Position numbers and translations under genes: made by a program. The notes beneath the pieces are model-generated. The model made no database searches. It was not told where the DNA came from and saw only the letters and a program-made list of their open reading frames with translations. Shown piece after piece: positions 23,701 through 31,740 of a stretch of DNA of 64,000 bases; within the stretch, counting starts at the first letter, position 1; each line of letters begins with the position of its first letter. The stretch is from Paragonimus westermani (lineage: Eukaryota > Platyhelminthes > Trematoda > Plagiorchiida > Troglotrematidae), in the NCBI GenBank assembly GCA_008508345.1, contig QNGE01002985.1:18961-82960 (forward strand), given 5' to 3'.

Positions 23701-26600
23701 CCTTGTCTTTAAGTGAAAGATTTGTGACCTTATCAGATGATTTAACGGTACCGACACAAGTTCCAGTTCACATGAAGTCCTTTATTACTTTCAGCGGTTC
23801 GTGATCTAAAAGAAGTGATTGCTTTTATTAGCCATGACAGCCGGGTAAAATGAGCGTTTCTAGTGTCTGCGCTCCCCGATAAGTGGGTCAACAACTTGTT
23901 CTGACGAAAACTCACGCAACTCTGGTGCTTCTTGTTTCCTACACATCCGAAGGTCTAATATGTTACTCTAAATTCGTCACTCACATAAGCTCACTTCTGG
24001 ATGACTGTCAATCTGAACAATCCTCGCTCAGAGTATCCGGTGATGCCAAAGCACACTGTCGTTATCCAATTAGAGTGAGTCGCATCGCATTCAAAAGTAA
24101 CGTAATGCTTACTCCACTGGATTTCAGTCAATCCCCTAGGCCATTGGTGGATTCTATATGACAGCGCGTTAGGCGGGTGACCGAGTCCATATGCGAAAGT
24201 TCTGATCTCCCGGCTTGAATTCATGGCTCAATGGACAGAGTTGCTGCCGCGTTTTGCTATACTGCTTCTGTTACGGGTTCGAGCCCAGCCGAATCCCAGA
24301 ATTTTCGCGATTGGATTCTTGTTGGATTTCTTACTCATTGAAAGTCTGGGCTAAACCGCAGGGCCACTCAAACCACACACCCCAATAAAGCACACACATC
24401 AACTCCCTAATGACTCCAGTAGACAGATCCTTTGTTGGAAACCACGAACTCACCCAACGAGACCGGTCTGTATCAACTGACCGATTAATACTGTGTTACC
24501 CTAAAACATGGAGTGGACAATTTTGAATTGCTCTGGTGCTACTCACGCACAGCATGAACGGAGACGATTAGGCCGACTGCACTTGTTACAGTAGCATGCA
24601 AAAACGAGTGCATCAAGCCATGGGTGAACTGAGTAAATATTCCTCATTCATTGTTGACTGTTTGTTCAGATTGTACATTTAAACATTTTACGTCTTCTCC
24701 AAACTGGTAACCAGCCCTGTCTGATAAATGTTCATTCTGTCCACAACTTTTGACGTATTAATCCTTTCCCACCGTTATCACTTGTCATCGTGGTTAATTC
24801 AAGAATACGGTGGTTCGGTTTGTGTAAAAGTCGAACTAAGTAAGGAATACCGGAAGAGCAGTGTGACCGGTTTCGTGCAACTACATATTTGTACCGAAAT
24901 CTGACAGAAGATGTAAAACTACATTTAAGCCGATCCGAATAAACGGATTGCATCGTGTCAATTAGGATTTTTGCTGAAAAGTGGAGTGTTGAGAAAAAGT
25001 AAAATCAACGAGTTGTTTACGGGGAATGTCACCGCAACGGAACAGAGATTTTAGGGATCTGACAAACTGCAGTCCTTCTACACCAAACCAGGGAAAACAA
25101 CAAATAAACGGTTATCTAGTGAGGGAGCACACGTGCGTTGATAAATCGACTGAACAGGTGTTGTAAAGTGAAGAGAATCTTAGTGCCGGGCCTAAGACAA
25201 CTCTTCCGATTGGTTAAAACATCAATGACATGAAATGACCATCAAGCGGTGACAATTAAACGAACTGTACGATTGAGAACAAAATCATCGACTGTTTTGC
25301 CTACCACGAAGTTAGCACAGAACAGAGAGGTAGCTCTACGTAAATCCGCTCTCATTTGATGCGCGGTCGAGTGCACGTTCAAATCGTCATCCACCCACCA
25401 AGGGGAACTGAACGCTTTATGATCCCTCTCTGGCATTCTTACATACAAGAACTTTTCCTCAGCGATTGCCGCAACAGCAGTAGTACTCTGTAACCTAAGC
25501 GACGCTTAGCAGTTACGCTTGAATCTTGACAAAGTCTGTCGTTCAGTAAGTACCCCTGGAACTTTGGTGTGTAATCAAAAGCAATTCATAGTTTTATCGG
25601 CTTTTTAAGGTTCTCCAGGGATGTTGCAGTAAATACCACCGACCGGGGTAACCTGATTCTAGCTAGTGTTCAGGAACCTCTTCCACATAACCTTTGTCGG
25701 TCTGATTCTTAATGACAGCACTATACCACAAACGTAAGCTTTCGTCATGTAGAAATCTTGCACAGATATAACAACTTTCCTGACGCCATTGACTGGTTAT
25801 TGTCCGCAAACTGGAGGAAGAATTTCATGGTGCGCATCGACGAGCTTTATCGAACTACGCACGTTAGACAGAACTGTTAGATCTTATGATAAGAACGGTT
25901 CGGATGTTATGGTATGGCCGAACTCTTCATGTAACTTTGTAATCACATCTGTCAGATTGGCTCCATCATGACGTGGATGCCATTCCTCATGCTTTTCTTT
26001 AGAGAAAGCAGCTAGTCATCAAGTCAAGTAACTGTCTGACTGCTTAGGGTCGTCCGCGCTTTCCAGGTCTTTGATGTATGACCCAGTGATCCCTGCGCAT
26101 GACAACTGATGAGGATCGTCACATCGACATCCTGAAGCTCATCAAACGGGAGTTCCCTTAGGTGAGTCGATCTTTCGGCGTCGCTTCTGACCGACGGAAC
26201 AGGTCGTATGGGTAAGTCGATCACTGAATAAGCATTATTTATGTTGACCGCTTCTTGCCCATCCGAGGAAACAATTTTCAGATAGACTTCCTTGTAAAGG
26301 GTGGTGGTTAACCCGTTCACAGTTGTGGTGGACAAAGTATACTGAGTCACGCCCTTTTCTGCTGTTGCTTACTGACACATTCACTGCATCTAAGTTCTAA
26401 TCCGATGTGTAAGATCAGTAGTGCCAAAATTTTGCCACATTTCGACAAATACAAATACTACCATTCACGTTGTGTGCAATTTCAACATTTAATCCTTTTC
26501 GTCTTTTTTTCAGGGCACCAGCGTGAAGTTCAGTCCACAGCACGTTGGCCTGAATCACACAATGCACCAACATGATGTGATACAAATTATCAAGAAGTAG
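1354..26600 (+). CDS. DRG2: DRG2-type developmentally regulated GTP-binding protein, 3' portion (9 exons)
   Basis: Nine exons join in frame to about 238 residues, matching the last two thirds of DRG2, an OBG/TRAFAC GTPase of about 364 residues that is known to associate with translating ribosomes and to be stabilised by the RWD-domain partner DFRP2. Visible in order: the [14 protein letters not shown] stretch after the G3 region; the helical insert with [35 protein letters not shown]; the G4 motif NKID (exon 8703-8779); the G5-type serine-cysteine at the 8779/22605 junction; and a C-terminal TGS domain from YTKKRG through [15 protein letters not shown]-loop, G2 and G3 exons are absent and should lie before base 1. 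The wording of the insert ([15 protein letters not shown]) fits DRG2 rather than DRG1. Introns are 4012, 2561, 382, 41, 13825, 52, 55 and 3600 nt. The first uses a GC donor; the rest are GT-AG. The large introns are filled with decayed retroelements. Exon calls come from reading frames and splice sites, without transcript data. Confidence 0.93.
1544..1574 (+). mobile_element. 31-bp LINE tail insertion
   Basis: TGATGTATTGCT plus an ATG repeat, the same terminal bases as the LINE tail at 19-112, flanked by GTTCTTT on both sides (1537-1543 and 1575-1581). It looks like a minimal 5'-truncated insertion with a 7-bp target duplication. It is mirrored at 2686-2716. Confidence 0.5.
1828..1866 (-). 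ncRNA. Mirrored hammerhead-like motif (left palindrome arm)
   Basis: Inverted twin of 2394-2432, present only through the palindrome. Confidence 0.35.
1899..2180 (-). pseudogene. Mirrored Penelope-like RT fragment (left palindrome arm)
   Basis: Inverted twin of 2080-2361. It differs at one residue in the PDKG block (Cys for Tyr) and through the central spacer. It exists because of the palindrome. Confidence 0.8.
2080..2361 (+). pseudogene. Penelope-like element reverse transcriptase fragment (N-terminal RT block)
   Basis: It reads [20 protein letters not shown] followed by [12 protein letters not shown] and an [20 protein letters not shown] stretch, the characteristic first block of Penelope-clade reverse transcriptases (T+PDKG..VV..D...Y..KM). 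Similarity stops around residue 80, and the frame ends at a stop after YDHAFV. The following bases (2333-2442) recur at 4044-4150 downstream of a Penelope endonuclease tail, so RT has been fused by deletion to the element's 3' region. Not functional. A mirrored copy is at 1899-2180. Confidence 0.8.
2394..2432 (+). ncRNA. Hammerhead-like motif in Penelope tail (reduced stem II)
   Basis: CTGATGA (2399-2405), an 8-base linker, GAA (2414-2416), a self-complementary AACAG/CTGTT stem III (2417-2426), then T2427 as position 17. TGC before the core pairs with GCA after the cleavage position for stem I. Stem II would have one G-C pair only. All core identities fit a hammerhead, but the tiny stem II makes activity uncertain. 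Confidence 0.4.
2816..2906 (-). pseudogene. Inverted duplicate of the first DRG2 exon
   Basis: This is the mirror image of 1354-1444 (each base i pairs with 4260-i). It lies on the strand opposite to the gene and inside its intron, so it cannot be part of the same mRNA. It is explained by the 476-3784 palindrome, which ends at a scaffold N, and is probably an assembly duplication rather than a second gene copy. Confidence 0.85.
3786..4011 (+). pseudogene. Penelope-like endonuclease C-terminal tail
   Basis: After the N, the frame reads [20 protein letters not shown] then [12 protein letters not shown] and ends at TAG 4009-4011. This parallels the tail of the other Penelope copies here (TEAISIRL..HDLYAQK.FVWTLNLP at 31441-31543). 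The EAI...NP.LC.QK..V..L.LPW pattern is typical of the end of the GIY-YIG endonuclease region. Upstream sequence is lost at the scaffold join. Confidence 0.7.
4044..4150 (+). repeat. Penelope 3' region, second copy, with hammerhead-like motif
   Basis: It repeats 2333-2442 with a few substitutions, including CTGATGA at 4107-4113, GAAA, and the AACAG/CTGTT stem, with position 17 at 4135. It lies just after the endonuclease stop, the place where Penelope-like elements carry their ribozyme-bearing terminal repeats. At 4150 the sequence breaks off into an inverted scrap of the neighbouring element. Confidence 0.55.
4171..5456. other. Intron sequence, nothing recognised
   Basis: Remainder of the first DRG2 intron. 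It has only short unconnected open frames and no repeat shared with the rest of the window that I could see. Confidence 0.6.
5457..5529 (+). CDS. DRG2: DRG2 exon: [15 protein letters not shown] segment
   Basis: The acceptor is CGCGTCTCTAG; one base completes the Arg codon begun at 1444. It reads [19 protein letters not shown] and NIYFK and ends at AAG before a GTACTT donor (phase 0). It encodes the start of the helical insert that separates DRG proteins from other OBG-like GTPases. Confidence 0.93.
5530..8090. other. Intron sequence with one short inverted repeat
   Basis: Second DRG2 intron. An imperfect inverted repeat with AGAGCTCTTTC at 6921-6931 and its complement at 6961-6978 is the only structure noticed. 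Open frames up to 113 codons show no family features. Confidence 0.55.
8091..8181 (+). CDS. DRG2: DRG2 exon: insert-domain segment
   Basis: The acceptor is TTTCTTTCAG. It reads [20 protein letters not shown] and then [10 protein letters not shown], ending one base into a Lys codon before GTATCC. It aligns by position with the GGG...TQ...LILHEY stretch of the DRG2 insert. Confidence 0.9.
8564..8661 (+). CDS. DRG2: DRG2 exon: [20 protein letters not shown] segment
   Basis: The acceptor is CCGAATTTTCAG. Two bases complete the Lys codon, then [20 protein letters not shown] and [13 protein letters not shown] are read. It ends at a Tyr codon before a GTTGGT donor (phase 0). The next intron is only 41 nt. 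Confidence 0.93.
8703..8779 (+). CDS. DRG2: DRG2 exon with G4 motif NKID
   Basis: The acceptor is CATTTTCAG. It reads [20 protein letters not shown] and HSVVV, then two bases of a Ser codon before GTAAGT. NKID is the guanine-specificity G4 motif. The Ser codon completed at 22605 gives the G5 region VVVSC. Confidence 0.95.
8780..9800. other. Start of the 13.8-kb DRG2 intron, nothing recognised
   Basis: No coding or repeat signature identified before the LINE remnant. Confidence 0.5.
9802..10110 (-). pseudogene. Decayed LINE reverse transcriptase fragment
   Basis: A 100-codon minus frame contains [20 protein letters not shown] and IELLP, equivalent to the SGVRQGCPLSPFLFNF...ELLPG block of digenean LINE reverse transcriptases, preceded by [16 protein letters not shown]. 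Catalytic FADD is not present. It lies antisense inside the large DRG2 intron. Confidence 0.55.
10111..12990. other. Intron sequence, possibly old repeat DNA
   Basis: 10240-10700 is richer in GC than its flanks and holds overlapping frames on both strands. It ends near a short ATC repeat (10633-10645) that could be a LINE tail, but no family was recognised. From 10720 to 12990 nothing was recognised. Confidence 0.35.
13000..14680 (-). mobile_element. Degenerate LINE copy (RT and C-terminal region)
   Basis: Read on the minus strand, blocks appear in the order of the better copy at 17444-19190. [11 protein letters not shown] and [10 protein letters not shown] lie near 14300, before the [22 protein letters not shown] lies at about 13680 (RT block A with DLKA.F). 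FTYLRNIL and [11 protein letters not shown] lie near 13430. [20 protein letters not shown] lies at about 13250. Frameshifts and stops separate all of them, so it is long dead. It is antisense to DRG2 in its largest intron. Confidence 0.7.
14690..17440. other. Intron sequence, no recognised content
   Basis: A 187-codon minus frame at 14831-15394 lies just 5' of the LINE remnant in LINE orientation, but it shows no endonuclease or RT motif. The rest has only short frames. Confidence 0.4.
17444..19190 (-). mobile_element. LINE copy with internally deleted RT and (ATG)n 3' tail
   Basis: On the minus strand: [14 protein letters not shown] and [14 protein letters not shown] (19150-19030); a pre-RT region with [11 protein letters not shown] and NWPPAS; then RT blocks [34 protein letters not shown] and [20 protein letters not shown]. 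The frame then jumps to [12 protein letters not shown], deleting the palm with its FADD box, and finishes with [14 protein letters not shown] and [20 protein letters not shown]. The tail ends in an ATG microsatellite at about 17444-17470, as in LINEs that end in simple repeats. It is non-autonomous because of the deletion. It is antisense in the DRG2 intron. Confidence 0.8.
19190..20595. other. Intron sequence, nothing recognised
   Basis: Short frames only; no repeat relation seen. Confidence 0.5.
20600..20722. repeat. (TA)n microsatellite interrupted by a 44-base assembly gap
   Basis: TA repeats at 20600-20637 and 20682-20722 flank N bases at 20638-20681. The true array length is unknown. 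Apparent Tyr-Ile frames through it are meaningless. Confidence 0.95.
20723..21830. other. Intron sequence, nothing recognised
   Basis: Short overlapping frames only. Confidence 0.5.
21833..22030 (+). repeat. Dispersed repeat, copy 1
   Basis: It starts GGCTAACCAGCATTGGCC and shares about 180 bases with the minus strand at 53848-54030, including TTTACACTGGATATG, GCAGCGCAAGCCA and a final CAAGCTAATCCGAA/CAGGCTAATTCGAA. Class unknown: it could be the 3' part of a retroelement. Confidence 0.65.
22605..22693 (+). CDS. DRG2: DRG2 exon: end of G domain, start of TGS
   Basis: The acceptor is TCCATTTCACAG. It reads (S)[18 protein letters not shown] then [11 protein letters not shown], with a GTAAGT donor one base into a Glu codon. 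The YTKKRG turn starts the TGS domain. It is separated from the preceding exon by 13.8 kb of repeat-rich intron. Confidence 0.94.
22746..22804 (+). CDS. DRG2: DRG2 exon: TGS domain segment
   Basis: It follows a 52-nt intron (acceptor TTGTACAG). It reads [20 protein letters not shown] with a GTGAGT donor (phase 0). The following intron is 55 nt. Confidence 0.93.
22860..22913 (+). CDS. DRG2: DRG2 exon: TGS helix segment
   Basis: The acceptor is CATTCCAG. It reads [18 protein letters not shown] (18 codons) with a GTGAGT donor (phase 0). It matches the H-x2-H-x-L-x2-QFK-ALVW stretch of the TGS domain. Confidence 0.93.
23330..23650. other. GC-richer block ending in AATAAA, possible LTR remnant
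   Basis: Several frames are open on both strands and the block is clearly richer in GC than its surroundings. AATAAAGATTGTGCTTTATT occurs at the right end, like an LTR polyadenylation region. No second copy is present in the window to confirm an LTR. Confidence 0.2.
24131..24350 (+). repeat. tRNA-derived SINE-like repeat, family 2, copy 1
   Basis: It aligns with 45729-45905 through TGGTGGATTC.ATATGA, GGCGGGTGA.C.GGGTCC-like sequence and a B-box-like GGGTTCGAGCCCAGC. GGCTCAATGGACAGAG upstream could be a decayed A box. It is a retrotransposed tRNA-related sequence, not a tRNA gene, as no cloverleaf forms. Confidence 0.5.
25242..26350 (-). pseudogene. BEL/Pao LTR retrotransposon remnant
   Basis: The minus frame 26350-26024 reads [20 protein letters not shown], then [20 protein letters not shown] and ISCH, resembling the protease/linker region of Pao elements (hydrophobic shell, W.HL.DI....V..LIG.D). 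Minus frame 25448-25242 contains [15 protein letters not shown] and [18 protein letters not shown], matching the Pao RT pattern ..P.RD..A.RFLWW...FGATSSPFCANF.L.KT.DDF. The order 5' to 3' is correct. The catalytic RT box was not found. It is antisense in the last DRG2 intron. Confidence 0.6.
26514..26600 (+). CDS. DRG2: DRG2 terminal exon
   Basis: The acceptor is CGTCTTTTTTTCAG. It reads [20 protein letters not shown] and DVIQIIKK, then TAG. It ends the TGS domain exactly where DRG2 proteins end. No AATAAA was seen in the next 100 bases; TTAATA at about 26624 is a weak alternative. Confidence 0.95.
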   Translation, partial: GTSVKFSPQHVGLNHTMHQHDVIQIIKK

Positions 26601-29600
26601 TTATGTGATTTGTCTCTTATCCCCTTAATACACTGATTCACTTGACTTCCGCTGAAATATATTTTTTCGAGAAAGGACCTGACCTGTTTGCCATACGCTA
26701 TCATGCTTGCTTCTAAATGATTTGGACTCCCTAGTACCCTGGTTTCGATGATTATCGTACGATTCTTAAATTTGGTTGATTGACTAGAGCTTTGATTCAT
26801 TTGTACCTTGCATCCATGGTCTGTAACCTCTGCGGTGCTCAACGCATTTGTCAGAATTACGTTTTGAACACACTGTGCATCAAAACCAAGATACATTGAT
26901 TGAGCCGGTGTTCCGGAGAAAAATCTTTTAGAGAATATACTAACCTGTTAAACTAATACTCCCGAAACTGCTGGATGACCGTGTAATCGTGCCAACTTCA
27001 GCTCGGTGTATCCAATCGGGAATAACGCTGATATCTTTGAATTGGTCTGAACAGCTTGAACATGCATAGACTTACGTTGCGATCCTGTGCAACGTTGACA
27101 ATTTGCACTACCAGCGGTTGCGTGATGGGGGATATGGTCTTGGTGTCAGAGAGCATGATTTCTCCATCTGTACCGAGAATATGCATTCGGTCGCGATGAC
27201 ATGTAGTCTAGTTGTTCATTACGATTCAATGACGCGAAATGAGTTAGAGTCTCTCCATCGCTTTGTCTCATTTTAAGTGTCGACCGACTATCTACCCATT
27301 CGCTTTGCAGCATACCTTTCTTCGAATGAACCTTAATTTGAGACATCATTTGGTTGTGAACGAACGGTAGGAACGCTGATTTAACTGTACCTGTCATCTA
27401 ATCGTTTGTTTGGACTCATTTCCGGAGGTGCATACGGTCATTGAGTAGATTCTATGTTGGTTGCTTTGGTTTGTGATGTATCCGACTCATCAATTTGCCA
27501 TTGTAAACAAGTATCAGTCAAAGCCTGGCCGATGACTGACCGTCAGTGATGGTCACTGTTTAACAGCAAGAACCTCCAAGAAAGATCCTGTACGAAAGAA
27601 AAATAGTTGTTCGTGAAAGCAACATTCTTTAACCTGTTCGATATTTTCTGATCGTTCGATTTGATGAGCTCACTGTCTAAACCTACTGTCCTTACCTCGT
27701 GAAGGAAATTGTTGTTATTGCAAAGGCACAACGTCTGGTCTGCAGAAAGTACACTTCTGGCCTCTGTATGTGCCCAGTTGGGAACAACTTGCTAGTGTCT
27801 GTCGCATCAGCTTCATCAATAGGCTAGTTCGGATGCAGAATCGATAAAAACCAAGTCCCCAGACAGCTCGTTCATTGGAATCACTGTCATGGTGAATTTC
27901 CGCACTTATTAGTCCGGTGTTTTTTATTGTTGCACGCCGAAGAACGTTCGCAGTATTTTGGAAATACTACGATTAAGGTTTTTACGCCCATTCTTTTCTC
28001 ATTTCGTATAATCTGAGCGTTATTCTTACCAAACTTCTGCAAATGTATACCGACTCCTCCTTTCTCCTCATATCGTCTAACGCAGATTCAGATGTAAATA
28101 AGCACTATAAACTATTGAGCGACCAGCATCTTAAAAAAATCAATCTACAAGGAACTACTTCTAGGCAAAAAAAACAAGTTCCTGGACTCTAATGAAAATC
28201 GTACTATGTACACCCAAACGCCTATTCACAATCACTTCACTTATTCTCTGTACGCTGCGTCGAGGCTATGCTATTCACAAAGGTTTAGGGAATAAATGTG
28301 ATAACTACCAACCCAAAGTGCCTAATACTGAGAGGCAGCGCGTCCAGTGTGTATATTTAATATTACGAAGTCATGGCGATGTATGTAATCTGACGATAGG
28401 ATGTGGACACCCATATGTTACGGGAAGCGTGTGATCAATTTTGTGCTGATACAGCTTATAGCGTTCATTCCAAACGGTACATGCAAAAGGGATATTCTGT
28501 GTTAGAGGCAGGAATTTGTGCATGGTGTAGTGTGTCACGTAGTGCCGTGTCGTTCAGCTTGCAACAGAACTTAAATGAATTGACTTTATCGTGCCAAACA
28601 AGAAGCATGGTAACACCAGGTGGTGAGAAATAACCGTTACAGATCGGTTGTCAGGTTTGCTTAAGTAGAAGATCGTGTGCGTCTGCTACTAATGCCAGAG
28701 GGACAACGGCACGTTAGCGTGGTAAGGAAGCAAGGAAGATGATGTGTAGCACGGAACTCCATCAGGCCAATTGGATAGGGGCTTTCGCTGGCTGCTATGA
28801 TGTTTCGTTGTTGTCAGGTTCACTGTTCCGTACGCTGATCAATAACGGAATTGTTTTAGTGATATAAATAACGGATGAGCAAATCTGCTCATACTGCACA
28901 CCTCCGGCTTGGGTCTTTTGAACTGCGAGTGATTAATTTGGGCCGTGATATACAGGCAAACGAAAACTGACGGCTATGACTATACTACGTTTAAAGCAGC
29001 GTCTTCTGAAAACGAATTAGGGTCCAGCAGTGCTTCTGTGGCGTCCGTTTATACGAAGAAAATTAGAGGTACCGGTTGCTCCTATACCTTGTAATGTATT
29101 TTCCGGAGAACGATCAAACAGGTGGTTTTCACTGCCAGCGCTTTCTCTCCAACAAAGAGGAACGTCGTTAGTCGCCACTAAATGTTCAACTAATGACCAA
29201 TTTACATTCCTTTCTCCGTCAAAAATTGCAAGACCTTCAGTGATAGAATATGCAAACATCTTTTGCCATCCTCTTGTGACCATCGTGTTCGATACGAATA
29301 TCAGGTCTCACCGTTAGCGACATAAATGGAAGCCATCCCGGAGTTGTTATATTAGCGAACAGCCATAGTAATCCTAACAATGAGAGCTAGTCATACGGGG
29401 TTCAATACGTTGCTTCGATGTGTATGTTGAAAATGTAACAAAGCACACTGTTATGCTTACTACGTTTTTCGTACTTCATTTTTCGAGGGAACAGTGGCTT
29501 CCAATCAGTACTGCCGTAAAAGTGTTAGACTCTCCTATCAGCTCGAACATCAGTTTAATCCCCAACCGGTAGGAAGACAAACGAAGAGTGCTGTAAGATT

Positions 29601-30150
29601 TCCAGCAGATTGGCAAACATCAACAAACGGAGTTGCGGCTTTCGTTCCCAAAATTGCTTGCAGCTGGGATTAGTGGATGTTTTGAGAGAATTTGGAGAGA
29701 AAATTGGTCATTTATTTCCCCGCCTAAGACTCGGTGGCTGATACTTTGGGACATTCTGCGTTTTTATTGCTTATCTTTGCTGGATTACATTTACTGAACT
29801 CATTTGTGGAATAATTCCAGGCCTCGATTCGTCAGGATTCCCAGTTATTCAAGGTGCTTCGGCGGTCGACTGGTGTCTATTGTGCAAGTTTGTTGTTCGT
29901 TTCAAGTGCTCGTTGATATTGCAATACTCATTATGAGACAAGTTAAGCAGTACGTTAACCGTGTAACTTTCGTTTCTCCGACATTTAACCGAAACAGGCG
30001 GATATTTTTAAAACCTGTCTGTTGAAATCAGTTAGCCTACAAAAGGTAGCATGAGCAGGTCTGGGAGGCCCTTAAGTATCTCGACTTGAAACTTGTGACC
30101 GGAGTGCTAACCCACTGTCTGACTGAGCTTGATTTGTGATTGGATTTTGT
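26601..30150. other. Region 3' of DRG2, nothing recognised
   Basis: Open frames to about 100 codons on both strands (e.g. 26555-26896, 27146-27397, 29017-29317) show no family motif. No repeats shared with the rest of the window were seen. Confidence 0.4.
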
Positions 30151-30152
30151 GA

Positions 30153-30329
30153 AGATTTCCATTTTTTATTTGGAACAATTTGTTGGATCCTGTCGACCCG
30201 GCGATCAAGGAAGAAGCAGTGGACATCCATCTGTTTTTACACGAGCAATATCTAGACTCACAACCAAGACAGAAGCGAGAAGAATTCCGCCACAAAAAAT
30301 ATCGGAAGGTCCGACTGAACATACGTTGA
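30153..30329 (+). CDS. Possible coding exon, unknown protein
   Basis: A 59-codon frame ending at TGA 30327-30329 reads NLLDPVDPAIKEEAVDIHLF then LHEQYLDSQPRQKREEFRHK. The charged composition looks coding rather than random. The only upstream acceptor is a weak AG at 30153-30154 with little pyrimidine tract. The family was not recognised and no partner exons were found. It could equally be a decayed retroelement piece. Confidence 0.25.
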   Translation, partial: RFPFFIWNNLLDPVDPAIKEEAVDIHLFLHEQYLDSQPRQKREEFRHKKYRKVRLNIR

Positions 30330-30981
30330 CAACTACGAATTCACGAGCATGCACCGATGCGCTGGCATGTTTATGTAAGCTCTGCACAACTCCGTTGGGT
30401 GTACAACTTCTATAAACGATGCACTGGGTAGACTACGTTTTTTCACTTCTCCACTGGTCCAAAACTATTCAACTCAGGATCAAACGTGACAGCCTATGGC
30501 TGAAGGCTGTCTGGAAGTCTCATCATCCAAACAGCTACTCTCGCTTGAATTAGCCCAGCGAGTGTAAAGCCGACGAGATTTTAGCATGAACGCGCGTCCA
30601 TGGTAGCGTTGCGGCAGCAGGCACTGAAAAAACTTACAGTAGACATCTTCCACCGGTGAGTCAGTTCAAGCAACTGTTACACTAAGTTATAATGGTTGTG
30701 TGCGAACTGCGTTACGCTGAAAGTTCTAATGTAGACCTACATGACTTCAAATTATTCACGTTTACTTAATTGCGTTGTCGAGTTGGTGCTCCGCAGTCAA
30801 GTCTAGTTCTGTGCCGAATGAGTTAGCACATTATTTCCAACCAGAGATTTAAGTGTTTACACATTTAAATTTTCACCTCAACGGGGTGTTGGTACCCACT
30901 TACCTCACCCAGCGAAATAACGAGGATCTTCACGTTTAATTCGGTCGAAAGTACCCATTGAAGTCATGAGAACGACAGAGT

Positions 30982-31021
30982 GGCGAACAAGACTTGTTTT
31001 CTGTGTTTGATCATCAGGCTA
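30982..31021 (-). ncRNA. Hammerhead-like motif, head-to-head Penelope copy
   Basis: Minus strand CTGATGA (31017-31011), GAAA, the AACAA/TTGTT stem, and C at 30985 as position 17. Stem I has one mismatch (GCCA versus TAGC). Confidence 0.35.
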
Positions 31022-31311
31022 ATTACAACACAATAACTATGAAAACAGTGACTACTGTGAGTCAGAAAAACGGTCAATATAGGTTAAGGACGATGTGTTT
31101 GGTTTCAGTTACATGATCACTGTTCCAAATCATGGGCTTGAATGATTATAAGCTAGGGGAGGTTAAGTGTCCACACGAACTTCTTCTGAGCGTAGTGAGC
31201 AACAATCGCACTTGAAACCGTTTTAATCACACCACTGTTCAACCAAGTAGGATGGTGTTCACGCACTCTGACCGACAATCGCCTTGTAGTACGACCAATA
31301 TATGATGCGTG
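30982..31311 (-). pseudogene. Penelope-like element tail with GIY-YIG start, internally deleted (head-to-head copy)
   Basis: On the minus strand from 31311 the frame reads ASYIGRTTRRLSVRVREHHP then TWLNSGVIKTVSSAIVAH: the YIG, the Arg and R..EH elements of the GIY-YIG nuclease used by Penelope-like elements. It then jumps without loss of frame to YAQKKFVWTLNLP and a TAG, deleting about 57 codons that the neighbouring copy keeps. The 3' UTR follows with a hammerhead-like motif at 30982-31021. The preceding Gly-Ile-Tyr strand and the RT are missing. Confidence 0.75.
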
Positions 31312-31740
31312 GTTGAACAGTGGTGTGATTGAAACGGTTTCAAGCGCGATTGTTGCTCACTTGACCGACTCCAATCATTCTGTCGGTAACAAAGATGCTA
31401 TTTCGATTGTCTACCGAGTGCCAAGGAATCGATCAAAAATGGTGGGATTTCGAACGTTGACCGTTACCGAAGCCATCAGCATCCGACTGCGCAACCATGA
31501 CCTCTACGCTCAGAAGTTCGTGTGGACACTTAACCTCCCCTAGCTTATAATCATTGAAGCCCATGATTTGGAACAGTGATCACGTAACTGAAACCAAACA
31601 CATCGTCCTTAACCTATATTGACCGTTTTTCTGACTCAGTAGTCACTGTTTTCATAGTTATTTTGTTGTAATTAGCCTGATGATCAAACACAAAAAACAA
31701 GTCTTGTTCGCTACTATGTCATTCTCATCTTCACGTTTCG
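31312..31740 (+). pseudogene. Penelope-like endonuclease tail plus 3' UTR
   Basis: The open frame to TAG 31541-31543 reads WLNSGVIETVSSAIVAHLTD, SNHSVGNKDAISIVYRVP and TVTEAISIRLRNHDLYAQ, ending TLNLP: the conserved HL.DS.H and EAI...LC.QK parts of the Penelope endonuclease. It begins exactly where the inverted copy at 30982-31311 diverges, so the two tails are head to head. The 3' UTR continues to about 31740 and carries a hammerhead-like motif (31672-31713) whose core G12 is mutated to A. Confidence 0.75.
31672..31713 (+). ncRNA. Hammerhead-like motif, core mutated
   Basis: Same motif as 62347-62391, but the GAAA box reads AAAA, removing the essential G12. Expected to be inactive. Confidence 0.35.
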
